A stretch of DNA of 64,000 nucleotides from Sphingobium yanoikuyae (lineage in GTDB: Bacteria; Pseudomonadota; Alphaproteobacteria; Sphingomonadales; Sphingomonadaceae): assembly GCF_013001025.1 (NCBI RefSeq), contig NZ_CP053021.1:2694001-2758000 (forward strand), read 5' to 3'. Under the pieces are notes generated by a model. That model saw only the letters and a program-made list of their open reading frames with translations. It did not search any database and had not been told where the DNA came from. The translations under genes and the position numbers were made by a program. Positions 51,852 to 60,251 of the stretch are shown here, piece after piece; within the stretch, counting starts at the first letter, position 1, and each line of letters opens with the position of its first letter.

Positions 51852-53771
51852 ATGCAAATGCGCACCACTATTCGGGCCTTTACCATGATGCTCGGGCTGG
51901 CGACTTCGACCATGGCATTGGCAACTGGCCCCACCGCCCGAATAGCGGCCGAACGACTTGATCGTGGCGCGGTAGCGCTACCAGCACAGGGCGGCGGCAT
52001 GCTCATTACATGGCGTCTACTGGCCGATGATCCCGCCACCATCCGTTTCCGCCTGTTGCGCGACGGCAAGCCGATCCATGACAGCCGCGTCGGCGAAGCC
52101 ACTGCCTTCGTGGACAAGAAAGGCAGCGCCACCAGCCGCTATGCGGTGCAGCGGATCGGCGACAAGAGCGCCCCCTCCCCCGCCATGATGTGGGACAAAT
52201 CCTTTCTCTCCATCCCCCTCACGCCCCCCGCCGACGGCGTCACCCCGGCCGGCGAGTCGTTCAGCTACACCGCCAATGATGCGAGCGCGGCCGATCTGGA
52301 CGGCGACGGCCGTTACGAGATCATCCTGAAATGGGATCCGACCAACAGCCATGACAACAGCCAGGGCGGCTATAGCGGGCCGGTGCTGCTCGACGCCTAT
52401 CGGCTCGACGGCACGCGGCTATGGCGCATCGACCTTGGCCGCAATATCCGCGCCGGCGCCCATTATACCCAGTTCCTGGCCTTCGACTTCGACGGCGACG
52501 GTCGCGCCGAAGTGGCGATGAAGACCGCCGACGGCACGGTCGACGGCACCGGCACGGTGATCGGCGACGCCAAGGCCGACTGGCGCGGCCATGATGGCGA
52601 AGTGCCCCAGCGCGACCGCACCGGCGCCAAGGTGCTGCCCGATGGCACCAAGGTCGCACCGATGCAGGGCCGCATCGTCAAGGGGCCGGAATATCTGACC
52701 GTCTTCGACGGCCTCACCGGCAAGGCATTGGCCACCGCCCCCTATGATCCGCCACGCTATCCCGGCGGCAATCCCACGACGCAGCAGCTGACCGAAAGCT
52801 GGGGCGATGGCTATGCCAACCGATCCGACCGGTTCCTGGCCGGTGTCGCCTATCTCGACGGCCATCTGCCCTCGATGGTCTTTGGCCGCGGCTATTATGC
52901 CCGCACCGCGATCGCCGCCTGGGACTGGCGCGACGGCAAGTTGACCCAGCGCTGGCTGTTCGACAGCAGCCAGCCGGGCAAGGGCGACTATGCCGGACGC
53001 GGCAATCACCAGCTTTCGATCGCCGATGTCGATGGCGACGGCCGCGACGAGGTGATCTACGGATCGATGGCGGTCGATGACGATGGCAAGGGGCTGTGGA
53101 CCCAGCCGCTCTTCCACGGCGACACCATGCATGTCAGCGATCTCGACCCCGCCCGTCCCGGCCTCGAAAAATTCGGCGTGTTCGAGGATCAGCGCCAGAA
53201 TGGCATGATCGGCTCCGCCCTTCTCGACGCGCGCACCGGCCAGATGCTCTGGTCCACCCCGGCCGAAAAGGACACCGGTCGCGGCGTCGCCGCCGATATC
53301 GATCCGCGCCACTGGGGCGCCGAGTTCTGGAACTCCAGTTCGGCCGAACTGTTCGACGTCGCCGGCAAGCCGATCGGCCCGCGCCCGCGCCAGATGAACT
53401 TCGCCATCTGGTGGGATGGCGACCTGCTGCGCGAACTGCTCGACAAGACGACCATTTCCAAATGGGACTGGGAAAATGGCAGGGAAATCCCCCTGCTTTC
53501 GCCCGAAGGCCTGTCGTCCAACAACGGCACCAAGGCGACACCGGCGCTTCAGGCGGACCTGATCGGCGACTGGCGCGAGGAAGTGGTGTGGCGCAGCGCC
53601 GACAATCGCGAACTGCGCATCTACACCACCCCCTATCCGACCACGCACCGCTTCGTGACGCTGATGCAGGATCCGGTCTATCGCCTCGGCATCGCCTGGC
53701 AGAACACCGCCTATAATCAGCCGCCGCACACCAGCTTCTATCTGGGCGCCGGCAAGCAGGGCGAACGCTGA
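51852..53771 (+). CDS. Rhamnogalacturonan lyase, PL11 family
   Basis: A 639-residue exported beta-propeller lyase that cleaves the rhamnogalacturonan-I backbone by beta-elimination. A signal peptide (about 1-24) is followed by AERLDRGAVALPAQGGGMLITWRLL (shown as AERLDRGAVALP and GGGMLITWRLL), typical of YesW/YesX-type lyases. Calcium-binding propeller loops are clear: ADLDGDGRYEI, FDFDGDGRAEV and ADVDGDGRDEV. NHDNSQGGYSG-like NSHDNSQGGYSG and WWDGDLLREL are also family marks. A GGAGGGGAG site precedes ATG 51852. Together with the receptor and the GH2 this forms a small rhamnogalacturonan-use locus. Confidence 0.92.
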   Translation: MQMRTTIRAFTMMLGLATSTMALATGPTARIAAERLDRGAVALPAQGGGMLITWRLLADDPATIRFRLLRDGKPIHDSRVGEATAFVDKKGSATSRYAVQRIGDKSAPSPAMMWDKSFLSIPLTPPADGVTPAGESFSYTANDASAADLDGDGRYEIILKWDPTNSHDNSQGGYSGPVLLDAYRLDGTRLWRIDLGRNIRAGAHYTQFLAFDFDGDGRAEVAMKTADGTVDGTGTVIGDAKADWRGHDGEVPQRDRTGAKVLPDGTKVAPMQGRIVKGPEYLTVFDGLTGKALATAPYDPPRYPGGNPTTQQLTESWGDGYANRSDRFLAGVAYLDGHLPSMVFGRGYYARTAIAAWDWRDGKLTQRWLFDSSQPGKGDYAGRGNHQLSIADVDGDGRDEVIYGSMAVDDDGKGLWTQPLFHGDTMHVSDLDPARPGLEKFGVFEDQRQNGMIGSALLDARTGQMLWSTPAEKDTGRGVAADIDPRHWGAEFWNSSSAELFDVAGKPIGPRPRQMNFAIWWDGDLLRELLDKTTISKWDWENGREIPLLSPEGLSSNNGTKATPALQADLIGDWREEVVWRSADNRELRIYTTPYPTTHRFVTLMQDPVYRLGIAWQNTAYNQPPHTSFYLGAGKQGER

Positions 53772-53781
53772 CCCTTGATCG

Positions 53782-53810
53782 GGTGGGTGGCGCCCCATGC
53801 GCCGCCCACC
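53782..53810 (+). terminator. Hairpin after the PL11 gene
   Basis: GGTGGGTGGCGC and GCGCCGCCCACC form a 12-bp stem with one G-T pair and a 5-base loop 10 bases after the stop. No T-run, so termination may be partial. Confidence 0.55.
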
Positions 53811-53824
53811 TGACTGACCAATAT

Positions 53825-53841
53825 ATGGATCATATATCCAT
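53825..53841. promoter_or_regulatory. Palindrome ATGGAT-CATAT-ATCCAT before the GH2 gene
   Basis: A perfect 6-bp inverted repeat with a 5-base spacer, about 75 bases before the GH2 start. It shares GGATCA with the palindrome before the PL11 gene, so the same regulator is possible. CTGACCAATAT is directly repeated at 53814-53824 and 53889-53899. Confidence 0.4.
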
Positions 53842-53916
53842 TTTTAGGGATATCTATTGACCCCTCGCCTGGCATCGCCCAAAGTGGCCTGACCAATATT
53901 CGGAGAGGGCAAGGGC

Positions 53917-56900
53917 ATGAAGCGAAAATCGGCTGTCGGCGCGCGGGTGCGTCAGTTGCGGGGTGGCCTGGCCCTGCTGGCGCTGACGCCGCTCCTGCCC
54001 GCTCTCCCCGCCGCCGCCCATGACGCCTCCACCGTCACCGCCTCGCCGCGCCAGACCTATAATCTCAATCCCGGCTGGCTGATGACCACCGGCGATCAGG
54101 CCGGTGCGCAGCAGCCCGGCTTTGACGACAAGGGCTGGCAGAGCGTCACCCTGCCCAACGCCTTCAACGAGACGCAGGCCTTCGCTCGCGACATCAAGGC
54201 GCTGTCCACCGGCATCATCTGGTATCGCAAGCACATCACCCTCCCCGCCGATGCGGCGCGCGGCAGGGCCTTCCTGGAATTTGAGGGCGTGCGTCAGGCC
54301 GCCGAAATCTGGGTCAATGGCCGCTCGGTCGCGCTGTCCGAACATGGCGTGATGGCCTTCGGCGCCGACATTACCGCCGCACTCAAGCCCGGCGACAATG
54401 TCATTGCCGTGCGCGTCGACAATGACTGGAAATATAAGGAACGCGCCACCGGCAGCGGCTTCCAGTGGAACAATGACAATTTCAACGTCAATTATGGCGG
54501 CATTACCAAGAATGTCCGGCTCCACCTGACCGGGCCAGTCTATCAGACGCTGCCGCTCTATTCGACGCTCGGCACCACCGGCCAATATGTCTGGGCCGAT
54601 GGTTTCGACATCGCCGGCCGCCGCGCCAATATTCATGCCGAAAGCCAGGTCCGCAACGACAGCGCTGCCGCCCACGCTTTGTCGCTCCGCGTCGAAATCC
54701 GCGATCCCGCCGGCCGCCGCATCGCCCGCTTCGACAGCGGCGCCACCTCGATCGCGCCCGGCCAGAGCGCCACCCTCGCCGCCGCCGCACCGGTCGCCGA
54801 CCTCCATTATTGGAGCTGGGGCTATGGCTATCTCTACACCGTGACGACCAGCCTGATGGACAAGGGCAAGGTCATCGACAGCGTCGATACGAAGACCGGC
54901 TTCCGCCAGACCCGCTTCGGCAATGGCAAGGTCGACCTCAACGGCCGCACCATCATGGTCCATGGCTATGCCCAGCGCACCTCCAACGAATGGCCCGCCG
55001 TCGGCACCTCGATTCCGCCCTGGATCAGCGACTTTTCCAACGCGCTGATGGTGGAGAGCGGCGGCAATCTGGTCCGCTGGATGCACGTCACCCCGTCAAA
55101 GCAGGACATCGAATCCGCCGACCGCGTCGGCCTGATGCAGGCGATGCCGGCGGGCGACGCCGAAAGCGACGTCACCGGCCGCCGCTGGGACCAGCGCAAG
55201 GAGGTGATGCGCGACGCGATCATCTATAATCGCAACAATCCCTCGATCCTCTTCTACGAAAGCGGGAACGAGAATATCAGCGAAGCGCATATGGCGGAGA
55301 TGAAGGCGATCCGCGATCAATACGATCCCCATGGCGGCCGCGCCATCGGATCGCGCGAAATGCTGGACAGCAAAGTCGCCGAATATGGCGGCGAGATGAT
55401 GTATATCAACAAGAGCGCGAAGCATCCGATGTGGTCGATGGAATATAGCCGCGACGAAGCCGCCCGCGCCTATCAGGACAATTTCACCCCGCCTTTCCAC
55501 AAGGATGCGCCCGCCTATAATCGCAACCAGGACAGCCATGCCATCGAGGATGTGAAGCGCTGGAACGACTATTATGTCATGCGGCCCGGCACCGGCACCC
55601 GCGTCAGTTCGGGCGGCGTCAACATCATCTGGTCGGACAGCAACACCCATTATCGCGGCGACAATAACTATCGCCGCTCGGGCGAGGTCGACGCCGTGCG
55701 CATCCCCAAACAGGGCTTTTTCGCGCATCAGGTAATGTGGAACGACTGGGTCGACAGCGTCACCCCCGCCACCCACGTCATCGGCCACTGGAACTACGCG
55801 CCCGGCACGGTCAAGGACATGAGCGTCGTGTCCAATGGGCAGAGCGTCGAACTGTTCCTCAACGGCCGCTCGCTCGGCAAGGGCCAGCGCAGCGATAGCT
55901 TCCTCTTCAGCTGGAAGGCTATCGCCTTCGCCCCCGGCACGCTGCGCGCGGTCGCCACCCACGCCGATGGCAAGACGTCGGAGTTCAGCCTCTCGACCAC
56001 CGGCCCGGCGGTCGCGCTCAAGCTCACCCCCCATGTCTCGCCGCGCGGCTTCGTCATGGACGGCGCCGACATCGCACTGGTCGATGTCGAGGCCGTCGAT
56101 GCGCAGGGCCGCCGCGTGCCGGTCGACGCCAGCAAGGTCCATTTCGATCTCAAGGGGCCGGCGCTCTGGCGCGGCGGCATCGCCCAGGGCGACAGCCAGG
56201 GCAAGGTCCGCGCCGGCCAGACCGAAGGCGAAGCGGTCGTGACCAAAGCGCATGGTGCGGACGGCACCACCTCCTATGCCGGCACCGCGCGCGAGGAGGA
56301 TAATTATATCCTCTCGCCCGACCTGCCGCTGGAGGGCGGGGTTAACCGCGTCCTGATCCGCGCGGGCACCAAGGCCGGCATCGTATCGCTCACCGCGACC
56401 GCGCCGGGCCTCAAGGCCGCCAGCCTGTCGATCCAGACCAAGCTGCCCGCCGCCACCAAGGGCGGGCTCTCCACCGATTTCGCCGACGCCTTCCAGCCCG
56501 GCAGCCTGGTGCGCGGCCCGACGCCCGCCACCCCCAGCTTCACCCCGCACCGCACGACTTTCCTCGCGCAGGATATCCGTGCCGGGTCCGGACAGACCGA
56601 TGCCGGTGCCACCGTCGACGACAATGAACTCACCCGCTGGGCCAGCGACGGCAAGCCGGACAATGGCTGGATCGAATATCGCTTCGCCGCCCCGGTGCGC
56701 TTAAGCGAAATCGACCTGAAGCTGGTCGGCTGGCGCTCGCGTGCCTATCCGCTCGAACTGACGATCGACGGCAAAAGCGTCTGGCGCGGCGAGACCGAAC
56801 GGCAGCTCGGCTACACCACGCTCCGCTTCCCCGCCACGACCGGCCAGACGCTGCGCATCCGCCAGACCGGCCCGGTGCAGGACAAGGACGCCTTCGGCAA

Positions 56901-57012
56901 GGTGGTGGAACTGGCCAGCGCCCGCCAGGCCGGCGACACCGGCGCCGACGCCGTCCCGCCCGGCTGGCACCTCGGCATCGTCGAAGCCGAATTCCACGGC
57001 CTGGTGGACTGA
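53917..57012 (+). CDS. GH2 family beta-galactosidase with C-terminal discoidin-like domain
   Basis: A 1031-residue exported enzyme. Signal peptide (about 12-34, ending AAAHD). GH2 sugar-binding domain (PNAFNETQAF, LEFEGVRQAAEIWVNG, AVRVDNDWKYKE), immunoglobulin-like domain, and catalytic barrel with acid/base Glu452 (FYESGNENI) and a likely nucleophile Glu509 (PMWSMEYSRDE). A DUF4982-like region follows (ELFLNGRSLGKGQ). The last 140 residues look like an F5/8-type C domain (DDNELTRWASDG, WIEYRFAAPVRLSEIDL, LRIRQTG). It probably trims galactose or related side chains from pectin fragments. The nucleophile context is unusual. Confidence 0.87.
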   Translation: MKRKSAVGARVRQLRGGLALLALTPLLPALPAAAHDASTVTASPRQTYNLNPGWLMTTGDQAGAQQPGFDDKGWQSVTLPNAFNETQAFARDIKALSTGIIWYRKHITLPADAARGRAFLEFEGVRQAAEIWVNGRSVALSEHGVMAFGADITAALKPGDNVIAVRVDNDWKYKERATGSGFQWNNDNFNVNYGGITKNVRLHLTGPVYQTLPLYSTLGTTGQYVWADGFDIAGRRANIHAESQVRNDSAAAHALSLRVEIRDPAGRRIARFDSGATSIAPGQSATLAAAAPVADLHYWSWGYGYLYTVTTSLMDKGKVIDSVDTKTGFRQTRFGNGKVDLNGRTIMVHGYAQRTSNEWPAVGTSIPPWISDFSNALMVESGGNLVRWMHVTPSKQDIESADRVGLMQAMPAGDAESDVTGRRWDQRKEVMRDAIIYNRNNPSILFYESGNENISEAHMAEMKAIRDQYDPHGGRAIGSREMLDSKVAEYGGEMMYINKSAKHPMWSMEYSRDEAARAYQDNFTPPFHKDAPAYNRNQDSHAIEDVKRWNDYYVMRPGTGTRVSSGGVNIIWSDSNTHYRGDNNYRRSGEVDAVRIPKQGFFAHQVMWNDWVDSVTPATHVIGHWNYAPGTVKDMSVVSNGQSVELFLNGRSLGKGQRSDSFLFSWKAIAFAPGTLRAVATHADGKTSEFSLSTTGPAVALKLTPHVSPRGFVMDGADIALVDVEAVDAQGRRVPVDASKVHFDLKGPALWRGGIAQGDSQGKVRAGQTEGEAVVTKAHGADGTTSYAGTAREEDNYILSPDLPLEGGVNRVLIRAGTKAGIVSLTATAPGLKAASLSIQTKLPAATKGGLSTDFADAFQPGSLVRGPTPATPSFTPHRTTFLAQDIRAGSGQTDAGATVDDNELTRWASDGKPDNGWIEYRFAAPVRLSEIDLKLVGWRSRAYPLELTIDGKSVWRGETERQLGYTTLRFPATTGQTLRIRQTGPVQDKDAFGKVVELASARQAGDTGADAVPPGWHLGIVEAEFHGLVD

Positions 57013-57039
57013 GCCCCCCAACCCGCGCGCTCCCACATC

Positions 57040-57067
57040 CGTTCGTTTCAAGCCTGTCGAGAAACGA
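57040..57067 (+). repeat. Single arm of the REP-like repeat seen at 1695-1761
   Basis: CCGTTCGTTTCAAGCCTGTC followed by GAGAAACG matches the left arm at 1695-1719 with few changes. No right arm follows. Confidence 0.55.
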
Positions 57068-57088
57068 GAAGAAGCTGACGTTTCCTAC

Positions 57089-57211
57089 TCCCCTCCCTTC
57101 CAGGGAGGGGCCGGGGGTGGGTGCGCCGCGTAGCGGCGGTCTACGGTCGATAGGGCAGAAGCTCGCTACGCTCGCAACCCACCCCAACCCCTCCCTGCAA
57201 GGGAGGGGCTA
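57089..57211. repeat. Palindromic MITE-like intergenic element
   Basis: The left end (CCCTCCCTTCCAGGGAGGGG, then CCGGGGGTGGGT) and right end (ACCCACCCCAACCCC, then TCCCTGCAAGGGAGGGG) are near-perfect inversions, and each end forms its own GGGAGGG hairpin. About 55 bases of unique sequence lie between. Elements of this type are common between sphingomonad genes. It sits between convergent GH2 and GMC genes and may also stop transcription. The rest of the 57013-57261 gap has nothing else. Confidence 0.75.
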
Positions 57212-57261
57212 TGTCTTGTTCCCACCGCATCGCCGCCGTTCGGCGAACCTCAAAGCGAGCG

Positions 57262-58887
57262 CTACGACGCCTTGGCCAGCCCCGGCACCCGCACCGGCTG
57301 CGCCACCGGCCGGTTGAGCGCCACCGACAGCCGATCGGCCGTGCGCAGCGCCAGCGCGGCGATGGTCAGGGTCGGATTGGCCCAGCTCGATGTCGGGAAG
57401 GTCGAAGAGCCCACGACATAGAGATTGGCCTGGCCATGCACGCGGCCATCGGCGTCGACCACGCCCTGGCGCGGATCGGTCGCCATGCGGGTCGTGCCCA
57501 TATGATGATAGCCGCCGATCGCGTGGGAGGAGATGAGCGGATCGTTGCGCCACAGCTCGCCCGGCTCGTCCAGCCAGTCGGCACGCTCGACCCGGCCCAT
57601 GCCCAGCCGCTTGAGTTCACGGCCCAGACCATCGACCAGTCCCGTCACGCTATGCTTGTCGATCGCCGACAAGCGCCAGTCCAGCGCCACGCGCGGCACG
57701 CCCAGCGCGTCGCGCTCCTTCGTCAGCAGCACCCGGCTATCGGGATTGGGCGCCTGTTCGGCCCGCACCAGCAGCGCGATCTCCAGCTTGCCCGCCTTGT
57801 GCAGCAGCCAGGGACGCAGCGGATCGACATGGCGCTGGGCCCAGGTCGCCGCCTTCTTGGTCATCATCCACAGCCGCCGGCCGCTGCGCGTCGGCGACAT
57901 GTCATGCTTGAGCGAACCATAGGCGCGCATGCCCCAGAATTGCGACGCCCGCGCCGGTTGCCGCCCAACGATGGTCAGCGAACTGTTGAGCAGCCCTTCG
58001 CGCCGCTGCAGATCGGCCGAGGGCGTAATCAACGCCGCCATGTCATGCCCGCCGATCCGGTGCCGCCGGCCGAACGCCTTGAGCAGCGGCCAGGCCCTGG
58101 CATCGACGATCCGCCCGCCGCGCGCATGGGGATGCTCCATGAAGTTGCGGCCGACCTGGTCGCGCTCATTGCCGATGTTCGACGCCAGCAGCAGCCGGGC
58201 ATTCTCGATCCCGCCTGCCGCCAGCACGAACGCCCGCGCCTCGACATGCAGATGCGCGCCCGCCAGCGCCTTCGCCTCGATCCGGCTGATCGCGCCATCC
58301 TTCGTCACGATCCGTGTAACGCTGGCATGGGTGATGATCTCGCAGCGCGAATGATCGCGCAGATCCTGGCACGCGTCGAAGGTGAAGCGGTTGAAACGCG
58401 GATCGAAATTCCACACCGGCATGTGCAGTTCCGACCGGTCGAACCCCGGCAGCGGTACGCCATGGGCGCTCAGCGCCTCCGCGCTGGCCGGCTCGTCGCC
58501 AATCTCGAATATGCCGCGCGCCTGGCCATAATAATCCTGCAGTTCGTCCCAGGACAGCGGCCAGCCTGATCCCGCCACCCAGTCGCGCCGCTGCAGGTCG
58601 ATCGGGTCCAACGTGGCGCAGCGCCCGCCCCAGATCGCGGTCGTGCCGCCAAAGAAGCGGAGCCGCGCATCGTCCAGATCATAATAGGCCTGGCCGACAT
58701 TCTTGCCGGCGTTGAGGTCGGCGGTTTCCCGCTCATAGTCCAGCCCACCGCTTTCCAGCAGCAGCACCTGATGCCCGGCCGCCAGCAGCCGGCGCGCGGT
58801 GGTGATGCCGGCCGCGCCCGCGCCGATGACGCAGACATCTGCCCGCCGGCGCAGCGCGCCGGTCTGTTGCGAGAGATCAATGCTCAT
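57262..58887 (-). CDS. GMC family oxidoreductase
   Basis: A 541-residue FAD-dependent glucose-methanol-choline oxidoreductase. ADVCVIGAGAAGITTARRL is the FAD motif near the N-terminus, then FGGTTAIWGGRC, ENARLLLAS and the C-terminal GYHHMGTTRMATDP and VVGSSTFPTSSWANPTLTI with the catalytic His/Asn region. Substrates are alcohols or sugars, not predictable here. ATG 58887 follows the anti-sigma stop without a gap, so it is in the ECF operon: sigma, anti-sigma, oxidoreductase. No signal peptide is obvious. Confidence 0.88.
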   Translation of the reverse strand: MSIDLSQQTGALRRRADVCVIGAGAAGITTARRLLAAGHQVLLLESGGLDYERETADLNAGKNVGQAYYDLDDARLRFFGGTTAIWGGRCATLDPIDLQRRDWVAGSGWPLSWDELQDYYGQARGIFEIGDEPASAEALSAHGVPLPGFDRSELHMPVWNFDPRFNRFTFDACQDLRDHSRCEIITHASVTRIVTKDGAISRIEAKALAGAHLHVEARAFVLAAGGIENARLLLASNIGNERDQVGRNFMEHPHARGGRIVDARAWPLLKAFGRRHRIGGHDMAALITPSADLQRREGLLNSSLTIVGRQPARASQFWGMRAYGSLKHDMSPTRSGRRLWMMTKKAATWAQRHVDPLRPWLLHKAGKLEIALLVRAEQAPNPDSRVLLTKERDALGVPRVALDWRLSAIDKHSVTGLVDGLGRELKRLGMGRVERADWLDEPGELWRNDPLISSHAIGGYHHMGTTRMATDPRQGVVDADGRVHGQANLYVVGSSTFPTSSWANPTLTIAALALRTADRLSVALNRPVAQPVRVPGLAKAS

Positions 58888-59652
58888 TCATGCGTCCTGA
58901 TTATTGGCCAGATCGGCCGCGTGCCTCTGCAGGAAATCCTGGGATTCCACGCCGGTCAGCACATAGACGGTGCCCTTGCGGGCCCAGTAGGCGATGGTCT
59001 CGCCGTCGACGACCTGGGTGCGCGGCGTTTCCGGCAGGCCGGTGACGGCCCGCGCCGCGAACAGCGACACCGGCGCCTTCTCGCCCGCATCGATCACCAG
59101 TTGCAGGCTCGGCCCATAGTCCGACGGGAACAGCTGCACATCCAGCACCCGCCAGCCCGCCGGCAGAACCGGCACGTTGATATGGGTGGCGGACCGGACA
59201 TCGGCCGGGTCGAAATGCGGGATTTCGGGCTGCGACTTCATGTGCGACCGCACCAGCGCGGTCTTGTGCGACATCAAGGCCTCCTCGATGAACACCGGCA
59301 TCGCCTGCGCCGGCGGCGCCACGCCCATGTTCAGCTTGCCCACGCCCAGCGCCACCGCGGCAACGATGCCCGCCGCCATCGCCAGCCCGCCGCTCAGCCG
59401 GCGAAACAGGCGGCTGCGGTGCAGCGCCCCCTCCACCTTGCGGGCGCTGTCCTGCAGGCGCTGCGGCACGGGCTGATCATCGCGCTCCGCCAGTGCCCGC
59501 ATCGCGTCGCGCACCGACAGGTCGGCCAGCACACGCGCGGCGACATCGGGATTGCGCACCAGATAATCGGCCACTTCCAGCCGCCCCATTGCGTCAAGTT
59601 GGTCGTCGACATAGGCGTGCAGTTCGCATTCGGTGATGGTGAGTTCCGCCAT
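58888..59652 (-). CDS. Anti-sigma factor, membrane-anchored, no zinc motif
   Basis: A 254-residue protein. The N-terminal cytosolic part (ECELHAYVDDQLDAMGRLEVADYL, here ECELHAYVDDQL and RLEVADYL) resembles the anti-sigma domain but lacks the His-Cys-Cys zinc motif. One membrane helix (about 87-105, GGLAMAAGIVAAVALGVG) is followed by a periplasmic domain with VLDVQLFPSDYGPSLQLVID and VYVLTGVESQDF. It should hold the sigma factor at 59656-60177, its neighbour by three bases. The signal is unknown. Confidence 0.82.
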   Translation of the reverse strand: MAELTITECELHAYVDDQLDAMGRLEVADYLVRNPDVAARVLADLSVRDAMRALAERDDQPVPQRLQDSARKVEGALHRSRLFRRLSGGLAMAAGIVAAVALGVGKLNMGVAPPAQAMPVFIEEALMSHKTALVRSHMKSQPEIPHFDPADVRSATHINVPVLPAGWRVLDVQLFPSDYGPSLQLVIDAGEKAPVSLFAARAVTGLPETPRTQVVDGETIAYWARKGTVYVLTGVESQDFLQRHAADLANNQDA

Positions 59653-59655
59653 GGC

Positions 59656-60177
59656 TCAATCCCTCACGATGCGCAGATGGCCGGGGCGCACGGCGGGCAC
59701 ATCCTCTTCCAGCGCGCGCAGCTTGGCGCGGGCGCGCGACAGGCGCGAAATCAGCGTGCCGATGGGAATGCCGATGGCGTCGGCCGCATCCTGATAGGAC
59801 AGCCCCTCGACCGCGACGAGGTGCAGCACGGCCTGCTGCTCCTGCGGCAGCGCGGCCAGCGCCGCCTCGATCTGGTGCAGCCGCACCATCTGTTCCTGCT
59901 GCGGCGCCTCGACCGGATCGGCCTGCGCCACGGCGTCGGCACGAAAGCGTTCCCGCACGGCAGCACGCCGCGTTCCGCTGATGAAGACATTGTGCAGGAT
60001 GGAAAACAGCCAGACGCGCAGCGGCCGGCCGCGCTGATAGCTGTCGGCATTGGCATAGGCGCGCACCAGCGCATCCTGGACCAGATCCTCGGCATCATTT
60101 TCATTGCCGGTCAGCCGACGGGCATAGCGCATCAGCGCGGGCAACAGGTCGACAACCTTGGGCGGCGTGGGTTTCAT
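59656..60177 (-). CDS. ECF-family RNA polymerase sigma factor
   Basis: A 173-residue sigma-70 of the ECF type. Region 2 contains NDAEDLVQDALVRAYANADSY (NDAEDLVQDALVRAYA) and LRVWLFSILHNVFISG; region 4 holds LPQEQQAVLHLVAVEGLSYQDAADA and GTLISRLSRARAKLR. It directs transcription of its regulon when the anti-sigma gene product releases it. It is first of the three-gene operon. No clear promoter motif was found in the 74 bases upstream. Confidence 0.9.
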   Translation of the reverse strand: MKPTPPKVVDLLPALMRYARRLTGNENDAEDLVQDALVRAYANADSYQRGRPLRVWLFSILHNVFISGTRRAAVRERFRADAVAQADPVEAPQQEQMVRLHQIEAALAALPQEQQAVLHLVAVEGLSYQDAADAIGIPIGTLISRLSRARAKLRALEEDVPAVRPGHLRIVRD

Positions 60178-60251
60178 ACGTCACTTACGCCTCAGTGATC
60201 GCTTTAATCCCCCTTCACCCAAATATTTCCGGATTATGTATCTTCAACCCG

